A stretch of DNA of 10,158 bases from Planctomycetaceae bacterium (lineage in GTDB: Bacteria; Planctomycetota; Planctomycetia; Pirellulales; UBA1268): contig CANGIH010000054.1 in assembly GCA_947453875.1 (NCBI GenBank), positions 1-10,158 of the forward strand, written 5' to 3'. The translations under genes and the position numbers were made by a program. The notes under the pieces are model-generated. The model saw only the letters and a program-made list of their open reading frames with translations. It made no database searches and had not been told where the DNA came from. Each line of letters starts with the position of its first letter. Position 1 is the first letter of the stretch. Positions 1 through 5,457 of the stretch are shown piece by piece.

Positions 1-464
1 GTCTCCCGCTGCGTGAGCGGAATATCGGGATCGGGGGTGGCCACCCGATTGGCCATGGTGGTGGCCACGCGGCGCAACTCCCCGGCCCGAGCAGGGAGTT
101 GACCGGCGGCGGCCCCGGTGATCGAGGCGATGATCTCCCCCCGCGATGCCCCCTTGAGAATGTAGTCATGGGCACCTGCAGCCACAGCCCTCGCCACATA
201 GGTGGGATTGTCGAACGTCGAGAGCATCACCACCCGGGTCGACGGGAGTTCGGCACGGAGCTTCTCCAGTGCCGACAGGCCGTCCTTGCCTGGCATGCGA
301 ATGTCGAGGAGCACGACGTCCGGCTTGAGCTTCTTGGCAAGCCTGATCGCTTCGTCACCATTGGCTGCCTCGCCGAGAATCTTGACCTCAGAGCCCGCAA
401 GCAGGCTGGCGAGCCCACGGCGAACCACTTCATGGTCATCGGCGATCACGACTTTGACTGACAT
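1..464 (-). CDS. NarL/FixJ-type response regulator, 3' end cut by window edge
   Basis: This is the receiver half of a two-component response regulator; 154 residues are visible. I translated it directly from the minus strand, starting at the ATG at 464-462. AGGAG lies 9 nt upstream of that ATG, which supports the start. The protein opens with VVIADDHEVVRRGL, giving the acidic pair D9/D10. The phospho-acceptor is D54 in VVLLDIRMPG. The switch Ser/Thr is at 82-83 (MLSTFD), and the conserved lysine is K104 in YILKG. The visible part ends in LTQRE at 150-154, the typical first residues of a LuxR/GerE helix-turn-helix, so the DNA-binding domain lies outside the window. The family is normally about 210-220 residues and activates or represses transcription after phosphorylation by a histidine kinase. 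No kinase is visible here, so signal and targets are unknown. It follows hemC on the same strand after 94 bp containing two hairpins, so it may have its own promoter. Confidence 0.93.
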   Translation of the reverse strand, partial: MSVKVVIADDHEVVRRGLASLLAGSEVKILGEAANGDEAIRLAKKLKPDVVLLDIRMPGKDGLSALEKLRAELPSTRVVMLSTFDNPTYVARAVAAGAHDYILKGASRGEIIASITGAAAGQLPARAGELRRVATTMANRVATPDPDIPLTQRE

Positions 465-488
465 TCGCAGCTGCTCCTCTTTGATGAT

Positions 489-504
489 GGGGGAGTTTAC
501 CCCC
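489..504 (-). promoter_or_regulatory. Short G/C hairpin in the response-regulator leader
   Basis: Five G are followed by a 6-nt AT-rich loop and five C (GGGGGTAAACTCCCCC on the minus strand). The hairpin sits about 25 nt upstream of the response-regulator start and about 10 nt upstream of its AGGAG ribosome binding site. It could influence mRNA stability or translation initiation. There is no T-tract, so a simple intrinsic terminator is less likely. Function is inferred only from structure and position. Confidence 0.35.
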
Positions 505-529
505 GACATCTGATCGTACCGCGGTCGGG

Positions 530-554
530 GTAGAGGGACAACGAACCCCTCTAC
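530..554 (-). terminator. Stem-loop just after hemC, possible terminator
   Basis: A perfect 8-bp inverted repeat (GTAGAGGG / CCCTCTAC) with a 9-nt loop lies 4 nt beyond the hemC stop codon. The position fits a transcription terminator or 3'-end stabilising hairpin separating hemC from the response regulator. No run of T follows on the minus strand, so it is not a canonical Rho-independent terminator. Confidence 0.45.
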
Positions 555-558
555 GGAG

Positions 559-1515
559 TCACGCACGCCGGCGGAGTGCCTCCGCCATCCGGGCGGTGTC
601 GAGCATCGCATCGGCCCCCTGCCGACGGAGGTCTTCGGCGACACGCAATCCGAGGTTCTCCGGCGGATCGCCGGCAACCGCAGCCCCTTCGGCCACGATC
701 CGCACGATCCCCCCCTCGCGTGGTTCGAGCACGCAGGCCCCCAGATGGAGGGTGTCGGAATCCCACCGTGCCCAGGCCCCCACCGGAGCCAGACACCCTC
801 CCGCAAGCGCGCCGAGACAGGCTCGTTCGGCACGGACAGCAGCGTGCGTCTGGACATCGTCGATCGTGCGGGCAATCGACACCGCTCGCCGATCGCCGGC
901 ACGGATCTGCACGACAAGCGCTCCTTGGGCGACTGCTGGCCAGAAGTCGCCTGGCTGGAGCGTCTCGGTGATCCGCCCACCGAGGCCGAGGCGTTCGAGG
1001 CCGGCGGCGGCGAGGATCAAGCCATCACAGGCCCCCTCGTCGAGGAGACGAAGGCGGGTATCAACGTTGCCACGCACCGATCGGACCTCGAGGTCCGGGC
1101 GGAGAGCATGCAGTTGCATGACGCGGCGGACACTCGACGTTCCCACGGTCGCCCCACGCGGAAGTTCCCTAATCGTCGGCGCGGTACGCCCCACGAATGC
1201 GTCAAAGGGAGTTTCCCGGACAGGCACGCAGGCCAGGTCGAGCCCGGGGGGCACCACAGTGGGGAGATCCTTGAGGCTGTGAACGGCGGCATCGATCCGT
1301 CCCTCGAGGAGTGCCCTCTCGAGTTCACGGACAAATACGCCATCACCCCCGCTTATGCCTGAGATCGGGACATCGGTGACGATATCGCCGCGCGTGGTCA
1401 CCAATTCGACCACCACGTCGTGCCCATGAGCGCGGAACTGGTCGACCACCCAACCGGTCTGGGTACGGGCCAGGGCACTGCCCCGGGTGCCAACACGAAA
1501 CTGCGGGTTGTCCAT
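559..1515 (-). CDS. hemC: Hydroxymethylbilane synthase (porphobilinogen deaminase)
   Basis: This cytosolic enzyme (318 aa) joins four porphobilinogen molecules into the linear tetrapyrrole hydroxymethylbilane in haem, sirohaem and cobalamin precursor synthesis. Family signatures appear in order: RVGTRGSALA (7-16), TRGD (41-44), AVHSLKDLP (77-85, with catalytic Asp D83), GTSSVRR (125-131), RGNVDTRL (148-155), AQGAL (196-200) and ERACLGALAGGCLAPVG (230-246). C241 in the last motif is the expected attachment site of the dipyrromethane cofactor. All key residues are intact and the length is normal for the family. The chosen ATG at 1515 starts two codons before the usual first strand and has GAGG 8 nt upstream. 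An in-frame ATG at 1575, which overlaps the comF stop codon by 8 bp and has AGGGG upstream, would add 20 residues and cannot be excluded. It lies 52 bp downstream of comF and is probably co-transcribed with it. Confidence 0.95.
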   Translation of the reverse strand: MDNPQFRVGTRGSALARTQTGWVVDQFRAHGHDVVVELVTTRGDIVTDVPISGISGGDGVFVRELERALLEGRIDAAVHSLKDLPTVVPPGLDLACVPVRETPFDAFVGRTAPTIRELPRGATVGTSSVRRVMQLHALRPDLEVRSVRGNVDTRLRLLDEGACDGLILAAAGLERLGLGGRITETLQPGDFWPAVAQGALVVQIRAGDRRAVSIARTIDDVQTHAAVRAERACLGALAGGCLAPVGAWARWDSDTLHLGACVLEPREGGIVRIVAEGAAVAGDPPENLGLRVAEDLRRQGADAMLDTARMAEALRRRA

Positions 1516-1567
1516 CCTCGAAGCCTCTCCGTTCGTTGCCCACGGCCCTCCCGCAAAGGGGTTGGGA

Positions 1568-2443
1568 TCAGCCATCGACGCCCCTATCGTCGCCGGCAAG
1601 GTCGGCCCGGGCAATGACTGCCACGTGAACCGCCGTGGCTCCGGCCTCGCGGAGCACCCGGGCACAGGCGGCCAGCGTGCCGCCGGTGGTGACGACGTCA
1701 TCGACCAGGAGAACCCGCCGCCCCACCACCCCCCGATGGTTGAGCGCGAACACATCGCGGACGTTGGCCCGCCGCTGGTCGGCCGGCAGACGATTCTGCA
1801 TCACGGTGGCCCGTCGGCGGCGAAGCGCCCCCAGGACCGGAGTGGAGGTGAGGCGACCGAGGCGGCGGGCCAGGCTGTCCGCTGCGTTTGTTCCTCGGAG
1901 GGTCCTCCGCCACCAGTGCATCGGGACCGCGACAATGTAGTCGTTCTCCCAGAGACGGAACGTCGATGCATGGCGACGGTGGAGCAGATCTGCCAGGCCA
2001 ACGAGGAGGTCGTACCCGCCGGGGCGTTTGGATCGCAGCACCGCCTCGCGCACTCTCCCCCCGTAGCTGCCGAGGACGGCGATCCCATCCCAATCCCGGC
2101 ATGCCCCGCCACACCCGCGACAGGCGTCCTGATCGCCGGGCGCACCGCACCGTTGACAACGACAACTTTCCGCGACGATCTCGGCGGCACACCCCGGGCA
2201 GAATGGGTCCGATGCTTCCGGCGGATCGGCTGCCATGTCCAGGGGACCTGGATGATGGTCGCTCGTCCACGACTCGTGGCGGGCCGGGGTGGCTTGCCAC
2301 GGGGCGGTCTCCGCATGGCACATCAGGCACCGTGGGGGGAAGAGCAGATCGAGCCCGCCGGCCATCCACCGACGCGCCGAGAGCCATGCACCGTCCCGCC
2401 GGTCATCGCCTCTGCGAAACACATCTTCCCCCAGGAATAGCAA
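1568..2443 (-). CDS. comF: ComF family protein (phosphoribosyltransferase fold, zinc ribbon)
   Basis: ComF/GntX-type protein of up to 291 aa, counted from the farthest upstream start. The N-terminal zinc-ribbon region has C39/C42 (FPPRCLMC), C82/C85 (FCPGC), C94/C96/C99 and C108/C111/C115. The C-terminal type I phosphoribosyltransferase domain carries the family stretch ALRRRRATVMQ...RRANVRDVF (206-232) and the PRPP-binding loop LLVDDVVTTGGT (245-256). ComF is needed for DNA uptake during transformation in some bacteria, and related proteins occur in non-competent species; no other competence gene is visible here. The spacer between the first two CxxC pairs (about 39 residues) looks longer than usual. 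The start is uncertain: TTG at 2443, GTG at 2422 (with GGGGGA just upstream), or ATG at 2365, which would put FPPRC nearest its usual distance from the N terminus. It is probably the first gene of a comF-hemC unit. Confidence 0.88.
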   Translation of the reverse strand: MLFLGEDVFRRGDDRRDGAWLSARRWMAGGLDLLFPPRCLMCHAETAPWQATPARHESWTSDHHPGPLDMAADPPEASDPFCPGCAAEIVAESCRCQRCGAPGDQDACRGCGGACRDWDGIAVLGSYGGRVREAVLRSKRPGGYDLLVGLADLLHRRHASTFRLWENDYIVAVPMHWWRRTLRGTNAADSLARRLGRLTSTPVLGALRRRRATVMQNRLPADQRRANVRDVFALNHRGVVGRRVLLVDDVVTTGGTLAACARVLREAGATAVHVAVIARADLAGDDRGVDG

Positions 2444-2467
2444 AGGAATTCACGACCCCTTCCAGAA

Positions 2468-2496
2468 TTGACGCAGTTGCCAGCCCATCCTATTCT
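2468..2496 (+). promoter_or_regulatory. Candidate sigma70-type promoter for the permease gene
   Basis: TTGACG (-35, 5 of 6 consensus bases) and TATTCT (-10, 4 of 6) are separated by exactly 17 bp in the gap between divergent comF and the LptF/LptG permease. The predicted transcript starts near 2503, leaving an untranslated leader of about 120 nt before the ATG at 2626. This is one of the few AT-richer stretches in the neighbourhood, which strengthens the call. The opposite strand has a weaker candidate for comF (TTGGCC, 17 bp, GAGAAT). Confidence 0.5.
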
Positions 2497-2625
2497 CCCG
2501 CGCCCATTCCACCGGGCCAACGCCCCCGAAAGCCCCCCGCAGAACCATCGCGGGCCATCGACCGGTCTGGAGCCGACCGCTCAGGTGCCGCCCCTGTCGG
2601 AACCGTCACGGACGCCGCTTTCACC

Positions 2626-3756
2626 ATGCTGATCGACCGCTACATCGCCCGTGCCCAACTCAACGCCTTCATGATCGTGTTCATCAGCCTGGCGGGGCTG
2701 ACTTTCGTCGTCGACGCCTTCACCAACATGGAGGAATTCGTCGCCCACGCCGCCGAGGCGGGGGGGCTTTGGAAGGTTCTCGGGAAGTACTACGGCTACC
2801 GGCTGATCTCGTTCTTCGACGCCACGAGCGGGATCATCTCACTGGCCAGCGCCATGTTCGCCCTCTCCTGGCTGGAGCGGCACAACGAACTGACCGCCCT
2901 GCTTGCCGCCGGGATCACCCGGTGGCGGATTGCACGGGGCTCGATCATCTTCGCGGCGGTCGTGGCGATCATCGCGGGCGCCAACCGCGAATTCGTGCTC
3001 CCGCGGATCCGCGACGCCTTTTCGCGGAACGCCCAGGATCTCAAGGGGGACAAGCCGCAGCCCTTCGAGGCCCGCTATGACCACGAGACCGAGATCCTCT
3101 TCCGCGGCCGTTCCGTCCAGGCCGGGCCGCGGCGCATCGAGGCGCCAAGCCTCCTCCTGCCGCAGGGCCTCTCCGAGCACGGCACGCAGATCGATGCCGC
3201 CGAGGCCTTGTGGCTGCCCGCAGATTCCCGCCACCCGGCCGGATACCTCCTCGGCGCCGTCAAGGAGCCTTCAGGAATCGACCGCCTCGCCCCCGTGGAA
3301 GCCGGGGGGAGGGTTGTGATCGAGACGCGCGCGGGTGCCGACTGGCTCGAGCCAGGACAGTGTTTCGTGGTCAGCGCCCTGGCCTTCGAGCAGCTCATCG
3401 GCTCGGCCAACTGGAGCCAATACTCATCGACGGCTGAACTCGTGCGGGCGATTGCCAACCCGAGCCTCGGGGTGGGGCCCGACATTCCCCTCCGGGTGCA
3501 CTCCCGATTCATCGCTCCATTCCTTGACATGGCGCTGGCCCTGCTGGGGATCCCGCTGGTGGTGGGCCCCAATCGGCGAGGAATCTTCGTCGCCGTTGGC
3601 TTGTGCGTGGCGATGACGGTGCTCTTCTTTCTGGTGACGCTGGGCTGTCATGCCGCCGCGGCCAATTACGCCATCAGCCCATCGGTGGGAGCGTGGGCTC
3701 CCCTACTCGTCTTGGCGCCGCTGGCGGCGTGGCGGGCCCAGCCGATGTGGCAGTGA
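2626..3756 (+). CDS. LptF/LptG (YjgP/YjgQ) family permease
   Basis: Inner-membrane protein of 376 aa. In LptB2FG, LptF and LptG are the transmembrane subunits that extract lipopolysaccharide from the inner membrane and pass it to the LptA/C bridge. The architecture matches: three N-terminal membrane segments (about 13-33, 62-82, 105-122), a soluble beta-rich periplasmic domain (about 125-290), and three C-terminal segments (about 294-315, 320-340, 355-370). The cytoplasmic coupling motif is recognisable as ELTALLAAGITRWRI (88-102), and RFIAPFLDMALALLGIPLVV (294-313) is typical of TM4. The open frame extends far upstream across antisense comF, but that part is proline/arginine-rich and not protein-like; the ATG at 2626 is the only standard start codon near the conserved N terminus (ML-DRYI). 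It lacks a clear Shine-Dalgarno sequence. Only one family member is present here, so whether it is LptF-like or LptG-like is not resolved. Confidence 0.87.
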   Translation: MLIDRYIARAQLNAFMIVFISLAGLTFVVDAFTNMEEFVAHAAEAGGLWKVLGKYYGYRLISFFDATSGIISLASAMFALSWLERHNELTALLAAGITRWRIARGSIIFAAVVAIIAGANREFVLPRIRDAFSRNAQDLKGDKPQPFEARYDHETEILFRGRSVQAGPRRIEAPSLLLPQGLSEHGTQIDAAEALWLPADSRHPAGYLLGAVKEPSGIDRLAPVEAGGRVVIETRAGADWLEPGQCFVVSALAFEQLIGSANWSQYSSTAELVRAIANPSLGVGPDIPLRVHSRFIAPFLDMALALLGIPLVVGPNRRGIFVAVGLCVAMTVLFFLVTLGCHAAAANYAISPSVGAWAPLLVLAPLAAWRAQPMWQ

Positions 3757-3971
3757 ACGGCCCCGGGCCCGCCACCATGCTGCATTCCAGCCAGCCGTGC
3801 CGATGGGACGTCGTCTCCAATCGCCCAGGCGTCAGCTTCCCCCGCACCCTCCCCTTTTCGCCAAACCTTTTTTCTCGACCCGAACCCCGCTGTTGGCCGA
3901 TCTCTTTCTGTAGTGGGGGAACGTGTGCTTGACGCCGCCCCCGAATCGTTCGGCAAAGGAGTGCCCTGGCC

Positions 3972-4412
3972 ATGCGCATCAACACCACCCGATTCGGGCG
4001 CATCGACATCGACGCCGCAGACATCATCAGCTTTCCCAGCGGATTGCCTGGCCTCGAAGGCTGCCGCGAGTGGGCCCTGCTGGCGGATTCCGCAAACGAC
4101 GCCCTGGGGTGGCTTCAGAGCACGAACCGCGGCGATGTCGCCCTCGCCGTGGTCAGCCCGCGGCGGTTCGTGCCCGACTACCAGGTGCGCATTCCCCGCA
4201 GCGAACTGACGCCGCTGGCGATATTCGACCTTCGGCAGGCGCAGGTCGTGGTCGTTGTCGGCAGCAACGGAAGAACCCTCACGCTCAATCTCAAAGCGCC
4301 GATCGTCATCAACCTCGAAGCCCGCACCGGCCGCCAAGTCGTTGCGAGCGGCGAACTCCCGATGCAATATGAATTGCCTTGCGCGACTCCCGGCCTCAAA
4401 AAGAGTGCATAA
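3972..4412 (+). CDS. fliW: Flagellar assembly factor FliW
   Basis: FliW (146 aa) is a small cytosolic protein that binds CsrA allosterically and relieves CsrA repression of flagellin mRNA. Newly made flagellin competes for FliW, so translation is tied to secretion. Family features are clear: RFGRIDI (7-13), ISFPSGLPGLEG (19-30), GWLQS (46-50), FVPDY (66-70) and NLKAPIVIN (106-114). Length is typical. The ATG at 3972 has AAAGGAG about 10 nt upstream. csrA follows after 60 bp, the same partnership order seen in other bacteria that use this switch. The 215 bp upstream (3757-3971) contain no gene; I saw a T-run near 3868-3873 but no convincing terminator or flagellar sigma28 promoter. The short basic tail (GLKKSA) is unremarkable. 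Confidence 0.95.
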   Translation: MRINTTRFGRIDIDAADIISFPSGLPGLEGCREWALLADSANDALGWLQSTNRGDVALAVVSPRRFVPDYQVRIPRSELTPLAIFDLRQAQVVVVVGSNGRTLTLNLKAPIVINLEARTGRQVVASGELPMQYELPCATPGLKKSA

Positions 4413-4422
4413 TCAAAGTGCC

Positions 4423-4444
4423 GGCCGACAGTGGAATGTCGGCT
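4423..4444 (+). promoter_or_regulatory. Hairpin with GGA hexaloop, candidate CsrA binding site
   Basis: GCCGACA (4424-4430) and TGTCGGC (4437-4443) form a perfect 7-bp stem, extended by one G-U pair at 4423/4444. The hexaloop is GTGGAA, with GGA at loop positions 3-5 (4433-4435). CsrA/RsmA characteristically binds GGA exposed in such hexaloops, and ACAGTGGAATGT resembles the selected consensus RUACARGGAUGU. It lies 10 nt after the fliW stop and about 30 nt upstream of the csrA start, the right place for feedback control of csrA. It is not followed by a T-tract, so it is unlikely to be a terminator. Confidence 0.6.
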
Positions 4445-4452
4445 CCACGACA

Positions 4453-4465
4453 GGATCAGGAAGGA
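4453..4465 (+). promoter_or_regulatory. csrA ribosome binding site with three GGA motifs
   Basis: GGATCAGGAAGGA contains GGA at 4453, 4459 and 4463. The last two overlap the Shine-Dalgarno sequence (AGGAAGGA), 7 nt before the csrA ATG. Overlap of GGA with the ribosome binding site is the usual arrangement in mRNAs repressed by CsrA. With the hairpin GGA 20-30 nt upstream, a CsrA dimer could bridge both sites. Confidence 0.6.
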
Positions 4466-4472
4466 TCGACCG

Positions 4473-4745
4473 ATGCTCGTGCTCTCCAGGCAACGTGATG
4501 AAAGCATCATGATCGGCGACAATATCGTCGTCACGATCGTGGATATTCGGGGAGACAAGGTTCGCCTCGGCATCAACGCACCTTCCGAGATTCCGGTGCA
4601 CCGCCAGGAGGTCTACGAGGCCATCCAGCGGGAGAACCTTCGGGCAGCCCGTCTAGAACCGGGCGATACCGAGGGGCTCGGCAGGCTGGCTGACCGCGGC
4701 CCCACCCATGGGCCGAAGAAGCCCGGCGAAAGTCCCCGCCGGTAG
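4473..4745 (+). CDS. csrA: Translational regulator CsrA
   Basis: CsrA (90 aa) is a dimeric RNA-binding protein that recognises GGA motifs in mRNA leaders and usually blocks translation; with FliW it controls flagellin synthesis. The start MLVLSRQRDESIMIGD, the core RGDKVRLGINAPSEIPVHR (26-44) and the helix QEVYEAIQREN (45-55) are canonical. The RNA-contact residues L4, R6 and R44 are present; the position after R6 is Q followed by R, instead of the RR of E. coli. An in-frame ATG at 4431 lies inside the upstream hairpin and would add 14 unlikely residues; the ATG at 4473 has a strong AGGAAGGA and matches the invariant N terminus. After about residue 56 there is a Gly/Pro/Arg/Lys-rich extension of roughly 34 residues ending ESPRR, longer than the E. 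coli tail and probably disordered. It follows fliW by 60 bp. Confidence 0.95.
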   Translation: MLVLSRQRDESIMIGDNIVVTIVDIRGDKVRLGINAPSEIPVHRQEVYEAIQRENLRAARLEPGDTEGLGRLADRGPTHGPKKPGESPRR

Positions 4746-4748
4746 GAT

Positions 4749-4790
4749 TGCCCCTTCGCTCGCCGCGCGGCGACGGCGGCACTCGGGGCA
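4749..4790. terminator. Nested palindrome between convergent csrA and thioredoxin-fold gene
   Basis: An outer inverted repeat TGCCCC (4749-4754) / GGGGCA (4785-4790) encloses a perfect 14-bp palindrome, TCGCCGCGCGGCGA (4760-4773). It begins 4 nt after the csrA stop and ends 15 nt before the stop of the opposing gene. The position and GC-rich stem suggest a shared bidirectional terminator or mRNA 3' structure. There is no T-tract, so intrinsic termination is not certain. Confidence 0.4.
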
Positions 4791-4804
4791 CCGTCCCGCC
4801 CCTG

Positions 4805-5392
4805 TCATAAGCCGGTGGGGAAATACTCTGGCTCGAGACCCGGCTTCCATTTGATGTTGCAGCCAAGACTCGGCCGCTGGTCTTCAGCCGGCCGTTGGCC
4901 GGCCACGAGGGCGTCGAGGGCGGTGCGGAGGTCGACACCGGTCACCGGCACCCCGTTCCCCGGCCGACTCGGGTCGAGTTGGCCCCGGTAGGCGAGCGTC
5001 CGGTCGGCATCAAAGACGAAGAAATCGGGGGTGCAGGCGGCACGGTACGCCTGCGCCACCTCCTGAGTTTCGTCGTAGAGGTATGGAAACGGGTATCCCC
5101 GCAGTTCCGCCTCGTGGACCATCTGCTCAGGAGAGTCGGCAGGATGGGAGGAGACGTCGTTGGAATTGATCGCCACGAATCCAATGCCGCGGGCGATGTA
5201 GTCGCGCCCCAGCACCGCCAACTGATCGGCGACGTGCTTCACGAACGGGCAGTGGTTGCAGATGAACATGACGACAGTCCCACGCGATCCGGCGACGTCG
5301 TCGAGTCCCAGCATGCTGCCATCGACGTTCGGGAGGAGGAACCGCGGTGCGGCGGTGCCCAAGGAAAGCATGGTGCTCGGTGTACGAACCAT
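4805..5392 (-). CDS. Thioredoxin-fold (AhpC/TSA-like) redox protein, CNHCPFVK type
   Basis: Thioredoxin-superfamily protein of 195 aa with the redox motif CNHCPFVK (C45-C48, a CxxC), which follows the beta strand GTVVMFI. The sequence TPDFFVFD (121-128) supplies the expected cis-proline region, with an extra C120 just before it. The C-terminal motif PSLGCNIKWK (174-183, C178) is characteristic of this uncharacterised but widespread family. There is no clear signal peptide, so it is probably cytosolic. The N-terminal region (LGTAAPRFLLPNVDG) resembles AhpC/TlpA-like redox proteins. The ATG at 5392 has AGGAG 9 nt upstream; an ATG seven codons later is also possible. The physiological substrate is unknown. 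It is the last gene of the nuoM-nuoN-orf-tatD series, 65 bp after tatD, and convergent with csrA. Confidence 0.88.
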   Translation of the reverse strand: MVRTPSTMLSLGTAAPRFLLPNVDGSMLGLDDVAGSRGTVVMFICNHCPFVKHVADQLAVLGRDYIARGIGFVAINSNDVSSHPADSPEQMVHEAELRGYPFPYLYDETQEVAQAYRAACTPDFFVFDADRTLAYRGQLDPSRPGNGVPVTGVDLRTALDALVAGQRPAEDQRPSLGCNIKWKPGLEPEYFPTGL

Positions 5393-5457
5393 CGGGGAAG
5401 GCTCCTGAAGCGGACACGAATCGCGGCGCCGTGGCCGCGGGGTGGAATCGGGGAAGG

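Noticed and set aside
1487..2440. 317-codon open frame on the plus strand opposite comF
   Set aside because: No recognisable motif, and it overlaps an intact comF. Long antisense frames are expected in GC-rich coding DNA.
1888..2625. Open frame continuing upstream of the LptF/LptG permease, which would give a 622-residue protein
   Set aside because: The upstream part lies antisense to comF, is Arg/Pro/Gly-rich with no domain-like pattern, and runs past the likely promoter. The permease family begins at the ATG at 2626.
3860..3880. T-run after the permease gene as an intrinsic terminator
   Set aside because: Six T are present near 3868-3873, but no convincing GC-rich hairpin lies directly before them.
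3757..3971. Flagellar sigma28 or sigma54 promoter upstream of fliW
   Set aside because: GCCGAT occurs near 3896 but has no TAAA-like element about 15 bp upstream. The nearby TTGGCC does not give the GG-N10-GC spacing of sigma54. TTGACG at 3929 lacks a matching -10.
4431..4472. Upstream ATG at 4431 as the csrA start
   Set aside because: There is no such ATG at 4431 itself in a good context; the 14 added codons lie within the hairpin and ribosome-binding region, and CsrA proteins begin with ML-VLSR as at 4473.
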